Part shown: positions 1 through 8,184 of the stretch, one piece after another | Layout of the letters: every line of letters starts with the position of its first letter | How positions within the stretch are numbered: the first letter of the stretch is position 1 | Source: JBCBKL01 sp038521825 | GTDB lineage: Bacteria > Pseudomonadota > Alphaproteobacteria > Rhodobacterales > Rhodobacteraceae | Length of the DNA: 32,073 bases | NCBI GenBank assembly: GCA_038521825.1 | Contig: JBCBKL010000036.1 | Coordinates: 1 to 32,073, forward strand | Direction: 5' to 3' | The notes under the pieces: model-generated | What the model was told of the DNA's origin: nothing | The model's input: the letters and a program-made list of their open reading frames with translations, nothing else | Database searches by the model: none | Made by a program: the position numbers and the translations under genes

Positions 1-60
1 GATCAAAGGACGGCCCGCTTCTTCTCGTCGATCAATACGCCGGGGGAGGCCCAAGGGGCC

Positions 61-75
61 GGGGGCAGAGCCCCC
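61..75. other. GC-rich perfect hairpin near the left edge
   Basis: GGGGGC, loop AGA, GCCCCC: a 6-bp perfect stem. No T-run follows on the plus strand; AATTTGGG comes next. It may be the terminator or mRNA 3' stabilising element of a gene lying to the left of the window. The rest of 1-231 holds no gene that I can support. Confidence 0.4.
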
Positions 76-179
76 AATTTGGGAAACGTCAGATGATCCA
101 AAGATACCTCCCGGTTTTCCGACAAAGCGGCTCAACCAAAAGATGTCTTTGCCACAACTTCTCTCGGATCGGTTCAACA

Positions 180-208
180 CTTGTTAACCTTCATGATTCT
201 ATAACAAG
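180..208. promoter_or_regulatory. Inverted repeat upstream of dprA
   Basis: CTTGTTA (180-186) and TAACAAG (202-208) form a perfect 7-bp dyad with a 15-base spacer. It ends 23 bases before the dprA start codon. It could be an operator or a weak leader hairpin. A TATAAC hexamer at 200-205 overlaps its right arm and may be a -10 box, but no -35 is well spaced from it. Confidence 0.3.
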
Positions 209-231
209 GACAGCAACGGACGGAGCGGCGG

Positions 232-1383
232 ATGACTGTTAAGGATGCAAATCCTTCTTCCACTCACCCCCCACTCCCACCCACCTCGGAAGCTGACATG
301 TTTCATCGGCTCCGTCTGTTGCGCTCTCGCCGGGTCGGTATTTCGACGTATCAACGTTTGCTGATTGAACACGGCACCGCGCAAAATGCGCTGGCCGCGC
401 TACCCCAGGTAGCGCGCGCCGCCGGCGTCGAGAACTACGAAATCTGCCCAGAAGCAGTCATCGAGGCCGAGCTGAATGCAGGCGCGAAAGCCGGTGCCGG
501 TTTGCTGGCACGCGGCGCCCCGGGCTATCCCGAAGCCCTGAACGATTTGCCGGATGCGCCACCCTTTCTGTGGTTGATCGGCGATCCGGAACTGCTGCAA
601 AAGCCGGCCATTGCCCTCGTCGGGGCGCGCAATGCGTCATCGCTCGGACTGCGAATGGCCCGCGGGCTCGCCCGGGACCTTGGCGAGACCGGGTTTGTCG
701 TCGTATCCGGGCTTGCCAGGGGGATCGACGCCGCCGCACACAAGGCCGCCATGCCCACCGGCACGATTGCCGTGCAGGCCGGCGGCGTCGACGTGATGTA
801 TCCCGCTGAAAACACGGGGCTCGCTGCCGAAATCGCCGCCCAGGGGCTCAGACTGTCGGAACAACCCATGGGCCTGCAGCCGATCGCCCGCCATTTCCCG
901 GCGCGCAACCGGATCATATCTGCCCTCGGGCAGGCCACGATCGTCGTCGAGGCTGCCGCAAAATCCGGCAGCCTCATCACCGCTCGCGACGCCCTCGACA
1001 TCGGACGCGACGTTCTCGCAGTACCCGGTCATCCAATCGATCCCCGTGCCGCGGGATGCAACATGCTGATCCGCGACGGCGCGACGCTGGTGCGCAACGC
1101 AAACGACGTGATTGAGGCGCTCAGCCCGATTGCGCCGCAGGCCGCGCCAGAGTTGCCACTAGTGCCCCCGCCAACCCCACCAAAAGACAAGCGAAGCTTG
1201 CGCGAAACCGCCAATCTGCACAGCCAGATCCTTGCCCGGCTGGGCCCCGCACCCACGGCCGAGGATCAACTAATCCGCGATCTCGAAAGCACCGCCGAAG
1301 GGGTCACCCCCGCCCTGCTGGAGCTTGAGCTTGAGGGCCAGATCGAACGGCAGCCCGGGGGCCTCCTGACCCGGACAAGGTGA
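232..1383 (+). CDS. dprA: DNA-processing protein DprA (Smf family)
   Basis: DprA binds incoming single-stranded DNA in the cytoplasm and loads RecA during natural transformation. The 383-residue product has an N-terminal SAM/HhH-like segment (about 25-65). The central Rossmann-type DprA fold carries GARNAS at 131-136, SGLARGID at 159-166 and a later FPARNRIIS segment, all family hallmarks. A small C-terminal winged-helix-like domain (about 325-383) follows a proline-rich linker. The ATG at 232 has GGAG at 222-225; an ATG at 298 would begin just before the first domain and cannot be excluded. topA follows on the same strand after 96 bases, an adjacency often seen in alphaproteobacteria. Family call is firm; competence of the host is not shown. 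Confidence 0.95.
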   Translation: MTVKDANPSSTHPPLPPTSEADMFHRLRLLRSRRVGISTYQRLLIEHGTAQNALAALPQVARAAGVENYEICPEAVIEAELNAGAKAGAGLLARGAPGYPEALNDLPDAPPFLWLIGDPELLQKPAIALVGARNASSLGLRMARGLARDLGETGFVVVSGLARGIDAAAHKAAMPTGTIAVQAGGVDVMYPAENTGLAAEIAAQGLRLSEQPMGLQPIARHFPARNRIISALGQATIVVEAAAKSGSLITARDALDIGRDVLAVPGHPIDPRAAGCNMLIRDGATLVRNANDVIEALSPIAPQAAPELPLVPPPTPPKDKRSLRETANLHSQILARLGPAPTAEDQLIRDLESTAEGVTPALLELELEGQIERQPGGLLTRTR

Positions 1384-1403
1384 GGCAATCCTTCGCTTAC
1401 TGG

Positions 1404-1462
1404 TTGACAATTCCCACTTGCACCGCACATCAAGCGCCGCCATAGACGCCGTTAATTTAACG
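1404..1462 (+). promoter_or_regulatory. Possible topA promoter and 13-bp palindrome
   Basis: A consensus -35 hexamer TTGACA lies at 1404-1409, with only a poor -10 candidate about 17 bases on (1427-1432). At 1450-1462 a perfect palindrome CGTTAA-T-TTAACG lies 17 bases before the topA ATG. Both are visible; their use as promoter and operator is inference. Confidence 0.35.
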
Positions 1463-1479
1463 TAAGGTGCCCTGCCCGC

Positions 1480-4140
1480 ATGCCAGTCGTAGTTGTCGAA
1501 TCCCCGGCCAAAGCCAAAACGATCAACAAGTATCTCGGCGACAACTACACCGTTCTGGCAAGCTATGGGCACGTCCGCGATCTGCCCCCCAAGGATGGAT
1601 CCGTCGACCCCGAGCAGGAATTCGAAATGCTGTGGGAGGTCGGCTCGGACAGCAAGAAACACGTCAAGGCCATCGCTGATGCGCTGCAGGAAGACGGCGA
1701 ACTGATCCTCGCCACTGACCCCGATCGCGAAGGCGAGGCGATCAGCTGGCACCTGCAAGAGGCACTCACAAAGCGCCGCTCGATCAAGAAAGACACACCC
1801 GTCAGCCGCGTTGTCTTTAACGCCATCACCAAATCCGCCGTCACCGAAGCGATGCAGAACCCCCGCGAGGTCGACATGCCGCTGGTCGAGGCCTATCTGG
1901 CCCGCCGCGCGCTGGACTATCTTGTGGGCTTTAACCTGTCCCCGGTGCTGTGGCGCAAGCTGCCTGGGGCCAAATCGGCGGGGCGGGTCCAGTCCGTATG
2001 TCTGCGCCTCATCGTCGAGCGCGAGATGGAGATTGAGGCCTTTCGCCCTCGGGAATACTGGCAGGTCAGGGCGCTGTTCGAGACCCCGCGTGGCCAGACC
2101 TACGAGGCCCGTCTCACCATGCTGGCGGGCAAAAAGCTCGACCGTTACGACATCGAAAACGAAACACAGGCTGAGATGGCCGTGCAGGCCATTACCAGCC
2201 GCGACCTCACGATCCAGTCGGTCGAGGCCAAGCCGGCCACTCGCAACCCGTCGCCCCCCTTTATGACATCGACCCTGCAGCAAGAGGCCAGCCGCAAGTT
2301 TGGCATGGGCGCGCGTCAGACGATGAGCACGGCACAGCGGCTTTATGAGGCAGGCTACATCACCTACATGCGGACAGACGGCATCGATATGGCCCCAGAG
2401 GCCGTCACCATGGCACGCGAGGCGATAACCAACCGCTATGGCGCCGAATACGTCCCGGAAAAGCCCCGCGTCTACAAGAACAAGGCCAAGAACGCCCAAG
2501 AGGCGCACGAATGTATCCGCCCCACCGACATGGCGCGGGACGCGGGCGCCATCAAGACAACCGATGACGACCAGCGCAAACTCTACGATCTGATCTGGAA
2601 GCGGACGCTGGCCTGTCAGATGGCCGCCGCCCGGCTGGAACGCACCACGATCGAGATCGGCAGCACCGACGGACAGGTCGGTCTGCGCGCTACCGGCCAG
2701 GTGATCATGTTCGAGGGCTTTCTCAAGGTTTACGAGGAAGGCCGCGATGATGTGGCCGAGGATGACGACGACAAGCGCCTGCCGCAGATCATGCAGGGCG
2801 AATCCGCCGCCTTTGCCCGCGACAGCCTGAGGGCCGAATTCGATAAGGCAGGCGCCAAAACCGATGCGGTGATCGATACGGGCGACACCGGGCAGATGGT
2901 CAAGAACGGATCGGCGGTTCTGTCGGCGGACGAGGCAGTGCTGGCCACCCAGTCCTTCACCCAGCCCCCGCCCCGCTATACCGAGGCGACTCTGGTCAAA
3001 CGGATGGAAGAGCTGGGCATCGGGCGCCCGTCGACCTATGCCAGCATCGTCACGACGATCCAGGACCGCGGCTATGTCCGCAAGGACCGCAACCGGCTTT
3101 TCCCCGAAGACAAGGGGCGGCTTGTGACCGCGTTTCTCGAAAATTACTTCCGCCGCTATGTCGGCTATGGCTTTACCGCCGATCTGGAAGAGCAACTCGA
3201 CGACGTGAGTGCCGGCAGCCGGAACTACAAGGACGTTCTCAGCAGCTTCTGGCGCGATTTTTCGGCTGCGATTTCCGAGACCTCCGATCTGCGCATCACC
3301 GAGGTGCTTGAAAAGATCAACGAAGTGCTGGAACCCCACCTCTTCCCCCCCAAGGAAGATGGGGGCGACCCGCGGCTCTGCCCGAATTGCGAGGTCGGGC
3401 GGCTGAGCATGCGCACGGCGCGGTCAGGCGGTGCGTTCATCGGCTGTTCGAACTATCCCGAATGCCGGTACACCCGTCCCTTCGGCCCACCTTCGGAAGA
3501 TGGCGAGGCGACGGGTATTCCCCCCGATGGAAAATTGTTGGGCGAGGATCAGGGCGACGAAATCCGGATCTTCAAGGGCCGCTTCGGCCCGTATGTCCAG
3601 CGCGGCGCCGTGACCGAGGAACAGCCTAAACCGCCCCGCCAATCGGTGCCAAAGGGCTGGGTCCCAGAGGAACTGACGCTGGAACAGGGTCTGCGCCTGT
3701 TGTCCCTGCCCCGCCAGATCGGCCCGCATCCTGAAGACGGCGTTATGATCTGGGCTAATATCGGGCGCTACGGCCCCTATCTGAAACACGCCGAAAGTAT
3801 CAGCGACCGGGGTGGCACGAATGCCAATCTGGACAGCATCGAAGACGTGTTCGAGATCGGCATGAACCGCGCGGTCGAAGTGATTGCGGCCAAACCCAAG
3901 CGCGGCAAACCGGCCCCCGCGACCCCACTCAAGGAACTGGGCGAGCATCCCGATGGCGGCCCGGTGAACGTAATGAAGGGACGTTATGGCCCATACGTCA
4001 AATGGGGCAAGATCAACGCGACCCTCCCCGAAAGCATCGAACCTGACGGTGTGACGATGGAACAGGCGCTTGAACTCATCGCCGAAAAGGCGGGCAAGAG
4101 CGGCAAGAAGAAGACCACCAAGCGCAAAAAGAGCGCCTAA
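1480..4140 (+). CDS. topA: DNA topoisomerase I (type IA)
   Basis: This enzyme relaxes negatively supercoiled DNA through a 5'-phosphotyrosine intermediate. At 886 residues it is full length. The TOPRIM domain starts at residue 2 with the VVVESPAKAKTI motif (E7) and has the acidic triad D80, D82, E84. The catalytic tyrosine is Y296 in GYITYMRTDG. One four-cysteine zinc-ribbon lies near residues 634-665 (CPNC ... CSNYPEC). Three C-terminal repeats follow, each containing a GR[FY]GPY core, and the protein ends in a lysine-rich tail. This is the usual alphaproteobacterial domain order. Its TAA stop overlaps the TAG stop of the convergent marR gene, so the 3' ends of the two transcripts overlap. 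Confidence 0.98.
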   Translation: MPVVVVESPAKAKTINKYLGDNYTVLASYGHVRDLPPKDGSVDPEQEFEMLWEVGSDSKKHVKAIADALQEDGELILATDPDREGEAISWHLQEALTKRRSIKKDTPVSRVVFNAITKSAVTEAMQNPREVDMPLVEAYLARRALDYLVGFNLSPVLWRKLPGAKSAGRVQSVCLRLIVEREMEIEAFRPREYWQVRALFETPRGQTYEARLTMLAGKKLDRYDIENETQAEMAVQAITSRDLTIQSVEAKPATRNPSPPFMTSTLQQEASRKFGMGARQTMSTAQRLYEAGYITYMRTDGIDMAPEAVTMAREAITNRYGAEYVPEKPRVYKNKAKNAQEAHECIRPTDMARDAGAIKTTDDDQRKLYDLIWKRTLACQMAAARLERTTIEIGSTDGQVGLRATGQVIMFEGFLKVYEEGRDDVAEDDDDKRLPQIMQGESAAFARDSLRAEFDKAGAKTDAVIDTGDTGQMVKNGSAVLSADEAVLATQSFTQPPPRYTEATLVKRMEELGIGRPSTYASIVTTIQDRGYVRKDRNRLFPEDKGRLVTAFLENYFRRYVGYGFTADLEEQLDDVSAGSRNYKDVLSSFWRDFSAAISETSDLRITEVLEKINEVLEPHLFPPKEDGGDPRLCPNCEVGRLSMRTARSGGAFIGCSNYPECRYTRPFGPPSEDGEATGIPPDGKLLGEDQGDEIRIFKGRFGPYVQRGAVTEEQPKPPRQSVPKGWVPEELTLEQGLRLLSLPRQIGPHPEDGVMIWANIGRYGPYLKHAESISDRGGTNANLDSIEDVFEIGMNRAVEVIAAKPKRGKPAPATPLKELGEHPDGGPVNVMKGRYGPYVKWGKINATLPESIEPDGVTMEQALELIAEKAGKSGKKKTTKRKKSA

Positions 4141-4577
4141 CGTTCCAGCGCGCTGACCCGATCAGACACCTTGCCCAACAGGCGGATCAGCTCCGCCTGT
4201 TCGTCCGGCGCCAGTGTGGACAGAAACAGCGCCATGTTTCGCAGATCCTGCCCGTGGATTGTGTCGGCAATCATCTGTCCTTCTTCCGTTAGGCTCAGCG
4301 CATAGGCGCGGCGATCTTCCGCACTGCGCGCCCGGCTCAGCACATCCCGCTCGACCAGTCGGCCAATAACGCTGCTGGCGGTCGTGGGGGCGATTCCCAG
4401 CTGCTGTACAATCTCGGTGACGTGGATGCCCGGCTTGCCCCGCACAAGACCGATCACCTGAAAGTCGAGTGCATTATATCGCATCTCGTGCTGGTGGTCG
4501 GGCGGCGTGCGTTCACTGACCAGCATCACGCGCATCAACGTGCGGACGATATCCAGCAATTCCTGTTCACGGCTCAT
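4137..4577 (-). CDS. MarR-family transcriptional regulator
   Basis: A 146-residue cytoplasmic DNA-binding protein. The winged helix-turn-helix spans about residues 35-100, and the wing has the conserved D88-R89-R90 triad of MarR proteins followed by LSLTEEG. Flanking helices (1-30, 105-146) would form the dimer interface. The start has AGGACAGG just upstream. It diverges from the secreted SRPBCC-fold gene; the 82 bases between the two start codons hold a perfect dyad (4630-4642). MarR proteins commonly bind such dyads and repress themselves and the divergent gene, so local autoregulation is likely. The ligand is unknown. Confidence 0.92.
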   Translation of the reverse strand: MSREQELLDIVRTLMRVMLVSERTPPDHQHEMRYNALDFQVIGLVRGKPGIHVTEIVQQLGIAPTTASSVIGRLVERDVLSRARSAEDRRAYALSLTEEGQMIADTIHGQDLRNMALFLSTLAPDEQAELIRLLGKVSDRVSALER

Positions 4578-4599
4578 ACCCTGTCCTTGCGCATAGGGG

Positions 4600-4642
4600 T
4601 TGAAGCCGCAAGAGGGCCACCCAATATACTACGAAAATCGTA
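4600..4642 (+). promoter_or_regulatory. Promoter with overlapping MarR-type operator
   Basis: TTGAAG (4600-4605), a 19-base spacer and TATACT (4625-4630) make a plausible plus-strand promoter. A perfect palindrome TACGA-AAA-TCGTA (4630-4642) starts on the last base of the -10 and covers the expected start of transcription. A bound MarR dimer would block initiation there. The sequence is visible; the binding is inference from gene arrangement. Confidence 0.5.
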
Positions 4643-4659
4643 CTACTTGGAGCCGCCCG

Positions 4660-5268
4660 ATGACACAACTTTCCCTGCCCCGCATCTCACTCGCGGCCGC
4701 CATATTGGGCGTCGGCCTGATCCTGTCGGCCGCGCTCACAGCCCAATCGGCGTCAGCCAACGACATCTCGCCGCCGCCCAGGTTGGCCGAACCGTCCCGC
4801 TATCTGACAAACACCGAAGCCGTCGTGGTTGACGGAACCCTCGCCCAGTTTCGCGCCTTCTGGGCCGAGAACCCGGTTACCGACTTCCTCAAGCCCACCG
4901 GGCGCATCCCGCGCATCGCTAATGTAACAGTGCTTGAAGGCGTATGGGGTCAGCCCGGATCGCTGCGCCGGGTCGACTTTGAGGATGGCGGTTACACGCA
5001 TGAACGTGTCCTGACCAACAGCGATACCGAATTCACCTATCAGATCTGGGACATCTCAACGGCGAGCGGGCGCGCCATCAATCACATCTACGGAACCTTC
5101 GGGTTCGAGGAATTGGAAGGGTCCCAGATCCGGATCACGTGGAACTACAATATCAAGCCCCGGATCTTTCTGGCGCGTGGCCCGATCAGACGCTATCTCG
5201 AAGACGATTTCGCACCCTTCATGGAAACAGGGCTTAGCGACTGGGCGGCGGCATTCGAGGTACGCTAG
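4660..5268 (+). CDS. Secreted SRPBCC (polyketide cyclase-like) family protein
   Basis: I chose the ATG at 4660, preceded by TTGGAG, because it gives a clean signal peptide; the in-frame upstream start at 4600 would lie ahead of the putative promoter. The 202-residue precursor has a hydrophobic core at about 10-28 and probable cleavage after an Ala-rich SASA stretch near 32-34. The mature part resembles helix-grip (SRPBCC, polyketide cyclase 2) proteins: alternating strands, an ERVLTNSDTEFTYQI segment and a long C-terminal helix ending in FMETGL. Such proteins bind hydrophobic ligands, but no substrate can be named. The gene diverges from the MarR gene and is probably its target. Confidence 0.7.
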   Translation: MTQLSLPRISLAAAILGVGLILSAALTAQSASANDISPPPRLAEPSRYLTNTEAVVVDGTLAQFRAFWAENPVTDFLKPTGRIPRIANVTVLEGVWGQPGSLRRVDFEDGGYTHERVLTNSDTEFTYQIWDISTASGRAINHIYGTFGFEELEGSQIRITWNYNIKPRIFLARGPIRRYLEDDFAPFMETGLSDWAAAFEVR

Positions 5269-5421
5269 ATCGGGGGCTTAGGATCAGGAAGGTGAGGTGA
5301 GGCAGTCCGGTCTCCATCCATCAACCGCCCCACCTTTGCCATCTGCGGCAAGTCGCGGATCGGCCCACCACCGCCGAAGGTGCACGATAGTATGCATCCC
5401 AGTTGCATTTTCTTGAAGTTG

Positions 5422-5436
5422 TGCAGAAACTCTGCA
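5422..5436. promoter_or_regulatory. Dyad upstream of scoA
   Basis: TGCAGA-AAC-TCTGCA is a perfect 6-3-6 inverted repeat about 95 bases before the scoA ATG. Related half-sites (TTGCA at 5403-5407, TTCTGCC at 5442-5448) lie nearby. This is a candidate operator for the sco-LOV operon. The remainder of 5269-5531 shows no gene. Confidence 0.4.
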
Positions 5437-5531
5437 ATCAATTCTGCCAAGGGAAAACACCGTGATGCGAGGCGCCCAGACGCGCCGCGTCACGGTACAT
5501 AATCAACGCCCGCCAGGCGTCAGGAAGTGAT

Positions 5532-6227
5532 ATGAAGAAAGTGTATGGTTCTGCCGCTGAGGCATTGGACGGCCTGTTGTTTGACGGGATGTTCATCGCT
5601 GCCGGTGGCTTTGGTCTGTGCGGCATCCCCGAATTGCTGCTGGACGCCATCAAGGATGCAGGCACCAAGGATCTGACCTTTGCCTCGAACAACGCAGGCG
5701 TCGACGATTTCGGCATCGGCATCTTGTTGCAGACGCGACAAGTGAAAAAGATGATTTCGTCCTATGTGGGCGAGAACGCCGAATTCATGCGGCAGTATCT
5801 GTCGGGCGAGCTGGAACTGGAATTCAACCCGCAAGGCACCCTGGCCGAGCGGATGCGGGCCGGCGGCTGCGGTGTCCCGGGTTTTTATACAAAGACCGGC
5901 GTCGGAACGGTGATTGCCGAGGGCAAGGAACACAAGGATTTCGACGGCGAAACCTACATCATGGAAAGGGGCATCTTCGCCGATCTTTCCATCGTGAAAG
6001 CGTGGAAAGCGGACGAGACCGGCAATGCGGTCTTCCGCAAGACCGCCCGCAACTTTAATCCGCCCGCCGCCATGTGCGGCAAAGTCTGCGTGATGGAGGT
6101 CGAAGAGATCGTGCCGACCGGTAGCCTTGACCCCGACCACATCCACCTTCCCGGCATCTACGTGAACCGGGTCATTCAGGGTGAACACGAAAAACGTATC
6201 GAACAGCGGACAACCCGCGCAGCATAA
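5532..6227 (+). CDS. scoA: Succinyl-CoA:3-ketoacid CoA-transferase subunit A
   Basis: Alpha subunit of the enzyme that moves CoA from succinyl-CoA to acetoacetate (ketone-body and acetoacetyl-CoA use). The 231-residue product is of usual length and carries the GGFGLCGIPE motif at about residues 25-34 and later the SNNAGVDDFG and GELELEFNPQGTLAER segments typical of bacterial SCOT alpha subunits. AGGAAG precedes the ATG. It is the first gene of a four-gene operon: the LOV gene begins 11 bases after its stop, and the partner subunit scoB lies beyond that. Substrate could be another 3-oxoacid (for example 3-oxoadipate), but the length and motifs favour SCOT. Confidence 0.93.
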   Translation: MKKVYGSAAEALDGLLFDGMFIAAGGFGLCGIPELLLDAIKDAGTKDLTFASNNAGVDDFGIGILLQTRQVKKMISSYVGENAEFMRQYLSGELELEFNPQGTLAERMRAGGCGVPGFYTKTGVGTVIAEGKEHKDFDGETYIMERGIFADLSIVKAWKADETGNAVFRKTARNFNPPAAMCGKVCVMEVEEIVPTGSLDPDHIHLPGIYVNRVIQGEHEKRIEQRTTRAA

Positions 6228-6238
6228 GGCGAGAGCCA

Positions 6239-7264
6239 ATGCCCGACACACTGGAAGAACTGCTACAGGATGACAAGGCGTTCGAAGGCTTCGCCCGAGC
6301 GCAGGTTTCGATGATCGTGACCAATCCGCATCTCGAAGACAATCCGATCGTCTACGTCAACCAGGCCTTTACCCGCAGCACCGGCTATGCCCGCAGCGCA
6401 TCGATCGGTCGTAACTGTCGGTTCCTGCAGGGCGAAGACACGAACAAGGCCGATGTCGACAAACTGCGCAGCGGCATCGAGGCCGAGCAAAGCGTTACCG
6501 TCGACATTATGAACTACAGGGCCAACGGTGAACCGTTCCTGAACCGCCTGATCGTCACCCCCCTGACTGACCGGGCTGGCAAAACCCAGTATTTCATGGG
6601 AATCCAGAAAGAGATCACCCAGACCGAGGCCCAGGGCAGCGCAGAAGAGATCAACACCCAACTGGTCGAGATACAGAACCGGGTGAAATCGGATTTGTCG
6701 ATGATCATCGGAATGATCCGCCAGCAATCCGGCACGACATCGGTGCCGGAGGATTTCGCAGCCCTGTCCCGCCGGCTTGAAACGCTGCAGTTGCTTTATG
6801 AAGAGATGAAGCTGAGCGATAGCCAGTCGAACCGGGATTCCATCCAGATGGGCAGCTTTCTCAGCCGCCTTGCCGCCGCCATCGCACATATCGAGGGCCG
6901 GTCGGGTGTGCGCCTGTCGCTGCTGATCGATCCACTCGAAGTCCCTATCGAGATCGCCACCCGTGTGGGCCTCGTGTTGTCGGAAGTGATGACCAATGCC
7001 TATCAGCACGCCTTTGACCGCCTCGACACCGGTCTGGTGGAGGTGCGCATGTCACAGCTGAGTGCCGGTGGCCTGCGGCTGACCGTCTCGGACGATGGTG
7101 TCGGCATTCCGTCGAAAAGCGCATGGCCTGATCCCACAACGGTCGGCGGGCGCATCGTCTCGGGTTTGATCGAAGGGCTCGAGGGCACGCTGCAACTGGG
7201 CCGCGGTGCTGCTGGATCCTTCATCACGATCGATGTGCCAGCGGGCGCATCCGTTAACGAATAG
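6239..7264 (+). CDS. LOV-domain sensor kinase-like protein with degenerate H-box
   Basis: The 341-residue soluble protein has an N-terminal LOV domain (about 15-130). The blue-light motif GRNCRFLQG includes the adduct-forming C60; flavin contacts N92, N102 and Q123 are at the expected places. A HisKA_2-type dimerisation segment follows (about 138-195), but where the family has HRVKNNL this protein reads NRVKSDL, so the phospho-acceptor His is N147. The ATP-binding domain (about 225-341) keeps an N-box (EVMTNAYQHAF), the DDGVGIP G-box and a C-terminal glycine-rich part. It may bind FMN and ATP but should not autophosphorylate at the canonical site. No receiver-domain gene is nearby. It is cotranscribed between scoA and scoB, with gaps of 11 and 10 bases. 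Confidence 0.9.
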   Translation: MPDTLEELLQDDKAFEGFARAQVSMIVTNPHLEDNPIVYVNQAFTRSTGYARSASIGRNCRFLQGEDTNKADVDKLRSGIEAEQSVTVDIMNYRANGEPFLNRLIVTPLTDRAGKTQYFMGIQKEITQTEAQGSAEEINTQLVEIQNRVKSDLSMIIGMIRQQSGTTSVPEDFAALSRRLETLQLLYEEMKLSDSQSNRDSIQMGSFLSRLAAAIAHIEGRSGVRLSLLIDPLEVPIEIATRVGLVLSEVMTNAYQHAFDRLDTGLVEVRMSQLSAGGLRLTVSDDGVGIPSKSAWPDPTTVGGRIVSGLIEGLEGTLQLGRGAAGSFITIDVPAGASVNE

Positions 7265-7274
7265 GAACTTCTCC

Positions 7275-7901
7275 ATGCCATGGGATCGGAACGATATGGC
7301 CGCACGCGCGGCCCAAGAGCTTGAAGACGGGATGTATGTCAACCTTGGCATCGGTATCCCGACGCTGGTGTCAAACTACATCCCCAACGGAATCGAGGTG
7401 ACGCTGCAATCGGAAAACGGGATGCTGGGCATGGGCCCCTTTCCCACCGATGAGGAAGTCGATGCCGATCTGATCAATGCCGGCAAGCAGACGATCACGG
7501 AACTGCCCCAGACGGCCTATTTCGACAGCGCCCAGAGCTTTGGTATGATCCGGGGCGGCAAGATCGCCATGGCTATCCTTGGCGCGATGGAGGTGTCGGA
7601 GAACGGCGATCTGGCCAACTGGATGATCCCCGGCAAGCTGGTGAAAGGCATGGGCGGCGCGATGGATCTGGTTGCAGGCGTCGGGCGCGTGGTGGTCGTG
7701 ATGGATCACACCAATAAACATGGCGACAGCAAGGTTCTGAAGGAATGCACCCTGCCCTTGACGGGCAAGGGCGTGGTCGATCGGATCATCACCAACCTCG
7801 GCGTGCTCGACGTCACGCACAAGGGCCTGCACATTCAGGAACTCGCACCAGGTGTGAGCCGTGAGGAAATGCTCGCCGCCACCGAGGCGGCGATTGTCTG
7901 A
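7275..7901 (+). CDS. scoB: Succinyl-CoA:3-ketoacid CoA-transferase subunit B
   Basis: Beta subunit of the CoA-transferase; it carries the catalytic glutamate that forms the enzyme-CoA thioester. That residue is E47 in SENGMLGMGP. The 208-residue product is of normal length and has the GIGIPTLVSNY segment near the N-terminus. I chose the ATG at 7275, 10 bases after the LOV stop and preceded by AGGAAC; the longer in-frame extension overlaps the LOV gene and has no family similarity. The next gene probably starts inside its last codons. Confidence 0.95.
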   Translation: MPWDRNDMAARAAQELEDGMYVNLGIGIPTLVSNYIPNGIEVTLQSENGMLGMGPFPTDEEVDADLINAGKQTITELPQTAYFDSAQSFGMIRGGKIAMAILGAMEVSENGDLANWMIPGKLVKGMGGAMDLVAGVGRVVVVMDHTNKHGDSKVLKECTLPLTGKGVVDRIITNLGVLDVTHKGLHIQELAPGVSREEMLAATEAAIV

Positions 7902-8184
7902 CTTTGCTATCACGCGCGAAGAGGACGGCAGCAAGGGCCGCTATGTCCTGCAGCGCGACGGTCATGAAGCCGAACTGACCTATTCCATCCTGTCCCCAGG
8001 CCTGCGGATTGCGGACCATACGGGCGTGCCGGACGGTTTGCGGGGAACGGGCGCTGGTCTGGCACTGGTCGAGCGGCTGGTGGCCGATGCCCGCGCGGAA
8101 AACTGGAAGATCGTGCCGCTTTGTCCTTACGTGAACGCGCAGCGGGCCAAACACCCCGACTGGGCCGACGCCTTCAACGTCTGA
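7894..8184 (+). CDS. Small GNAT-like N-acetyltransferase (YjdJ type)
   Basis: A 96-residue protein of the short GCN5-related acetyltransferase group. The acetyl-CoA loop is visible as GLRGTGAGLALVERLV, followed by the WKIVPLCPYVNAQ strand typical of this subgroup. The likely start is TTG at 7894, with GAGG at 7884-7887; it overlaps the scoB stop by eight bases, suggesting translational coupling. A GTG at 7861 is possible but would add an unrelated arginine/proline-rich stretch. The acceptor substrate is unknown; its operon suggests a link to acyl-CoA metabolism. Its stop abuts the convergent lytic transglycosylase stop within a TGATCA palindrome. Confidence 0.85.
   Translation: MSDFAITREEDGSKGRYVLQRDGHEAELTYSILSPGLRIADHTGVPDGLRGTGAGLALVERLVADARAENWKIVPLCPYVNAQRAKHPDWADAFNV

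Noticed and set aside
1270..3339. Open frame of 689 codons on the minus strand
   Set aside because: Lies antisense to topA, whose motifs are all intact; the frame is open because of high-GC codon bias and has no recognisable domain.
5520..6251. Open frame of 243 codons on the minus strand, and a similar one at 11531-12244
   Set aside because: Both are shadows opposite scoA and cpaC, without ribosome sites or domains.
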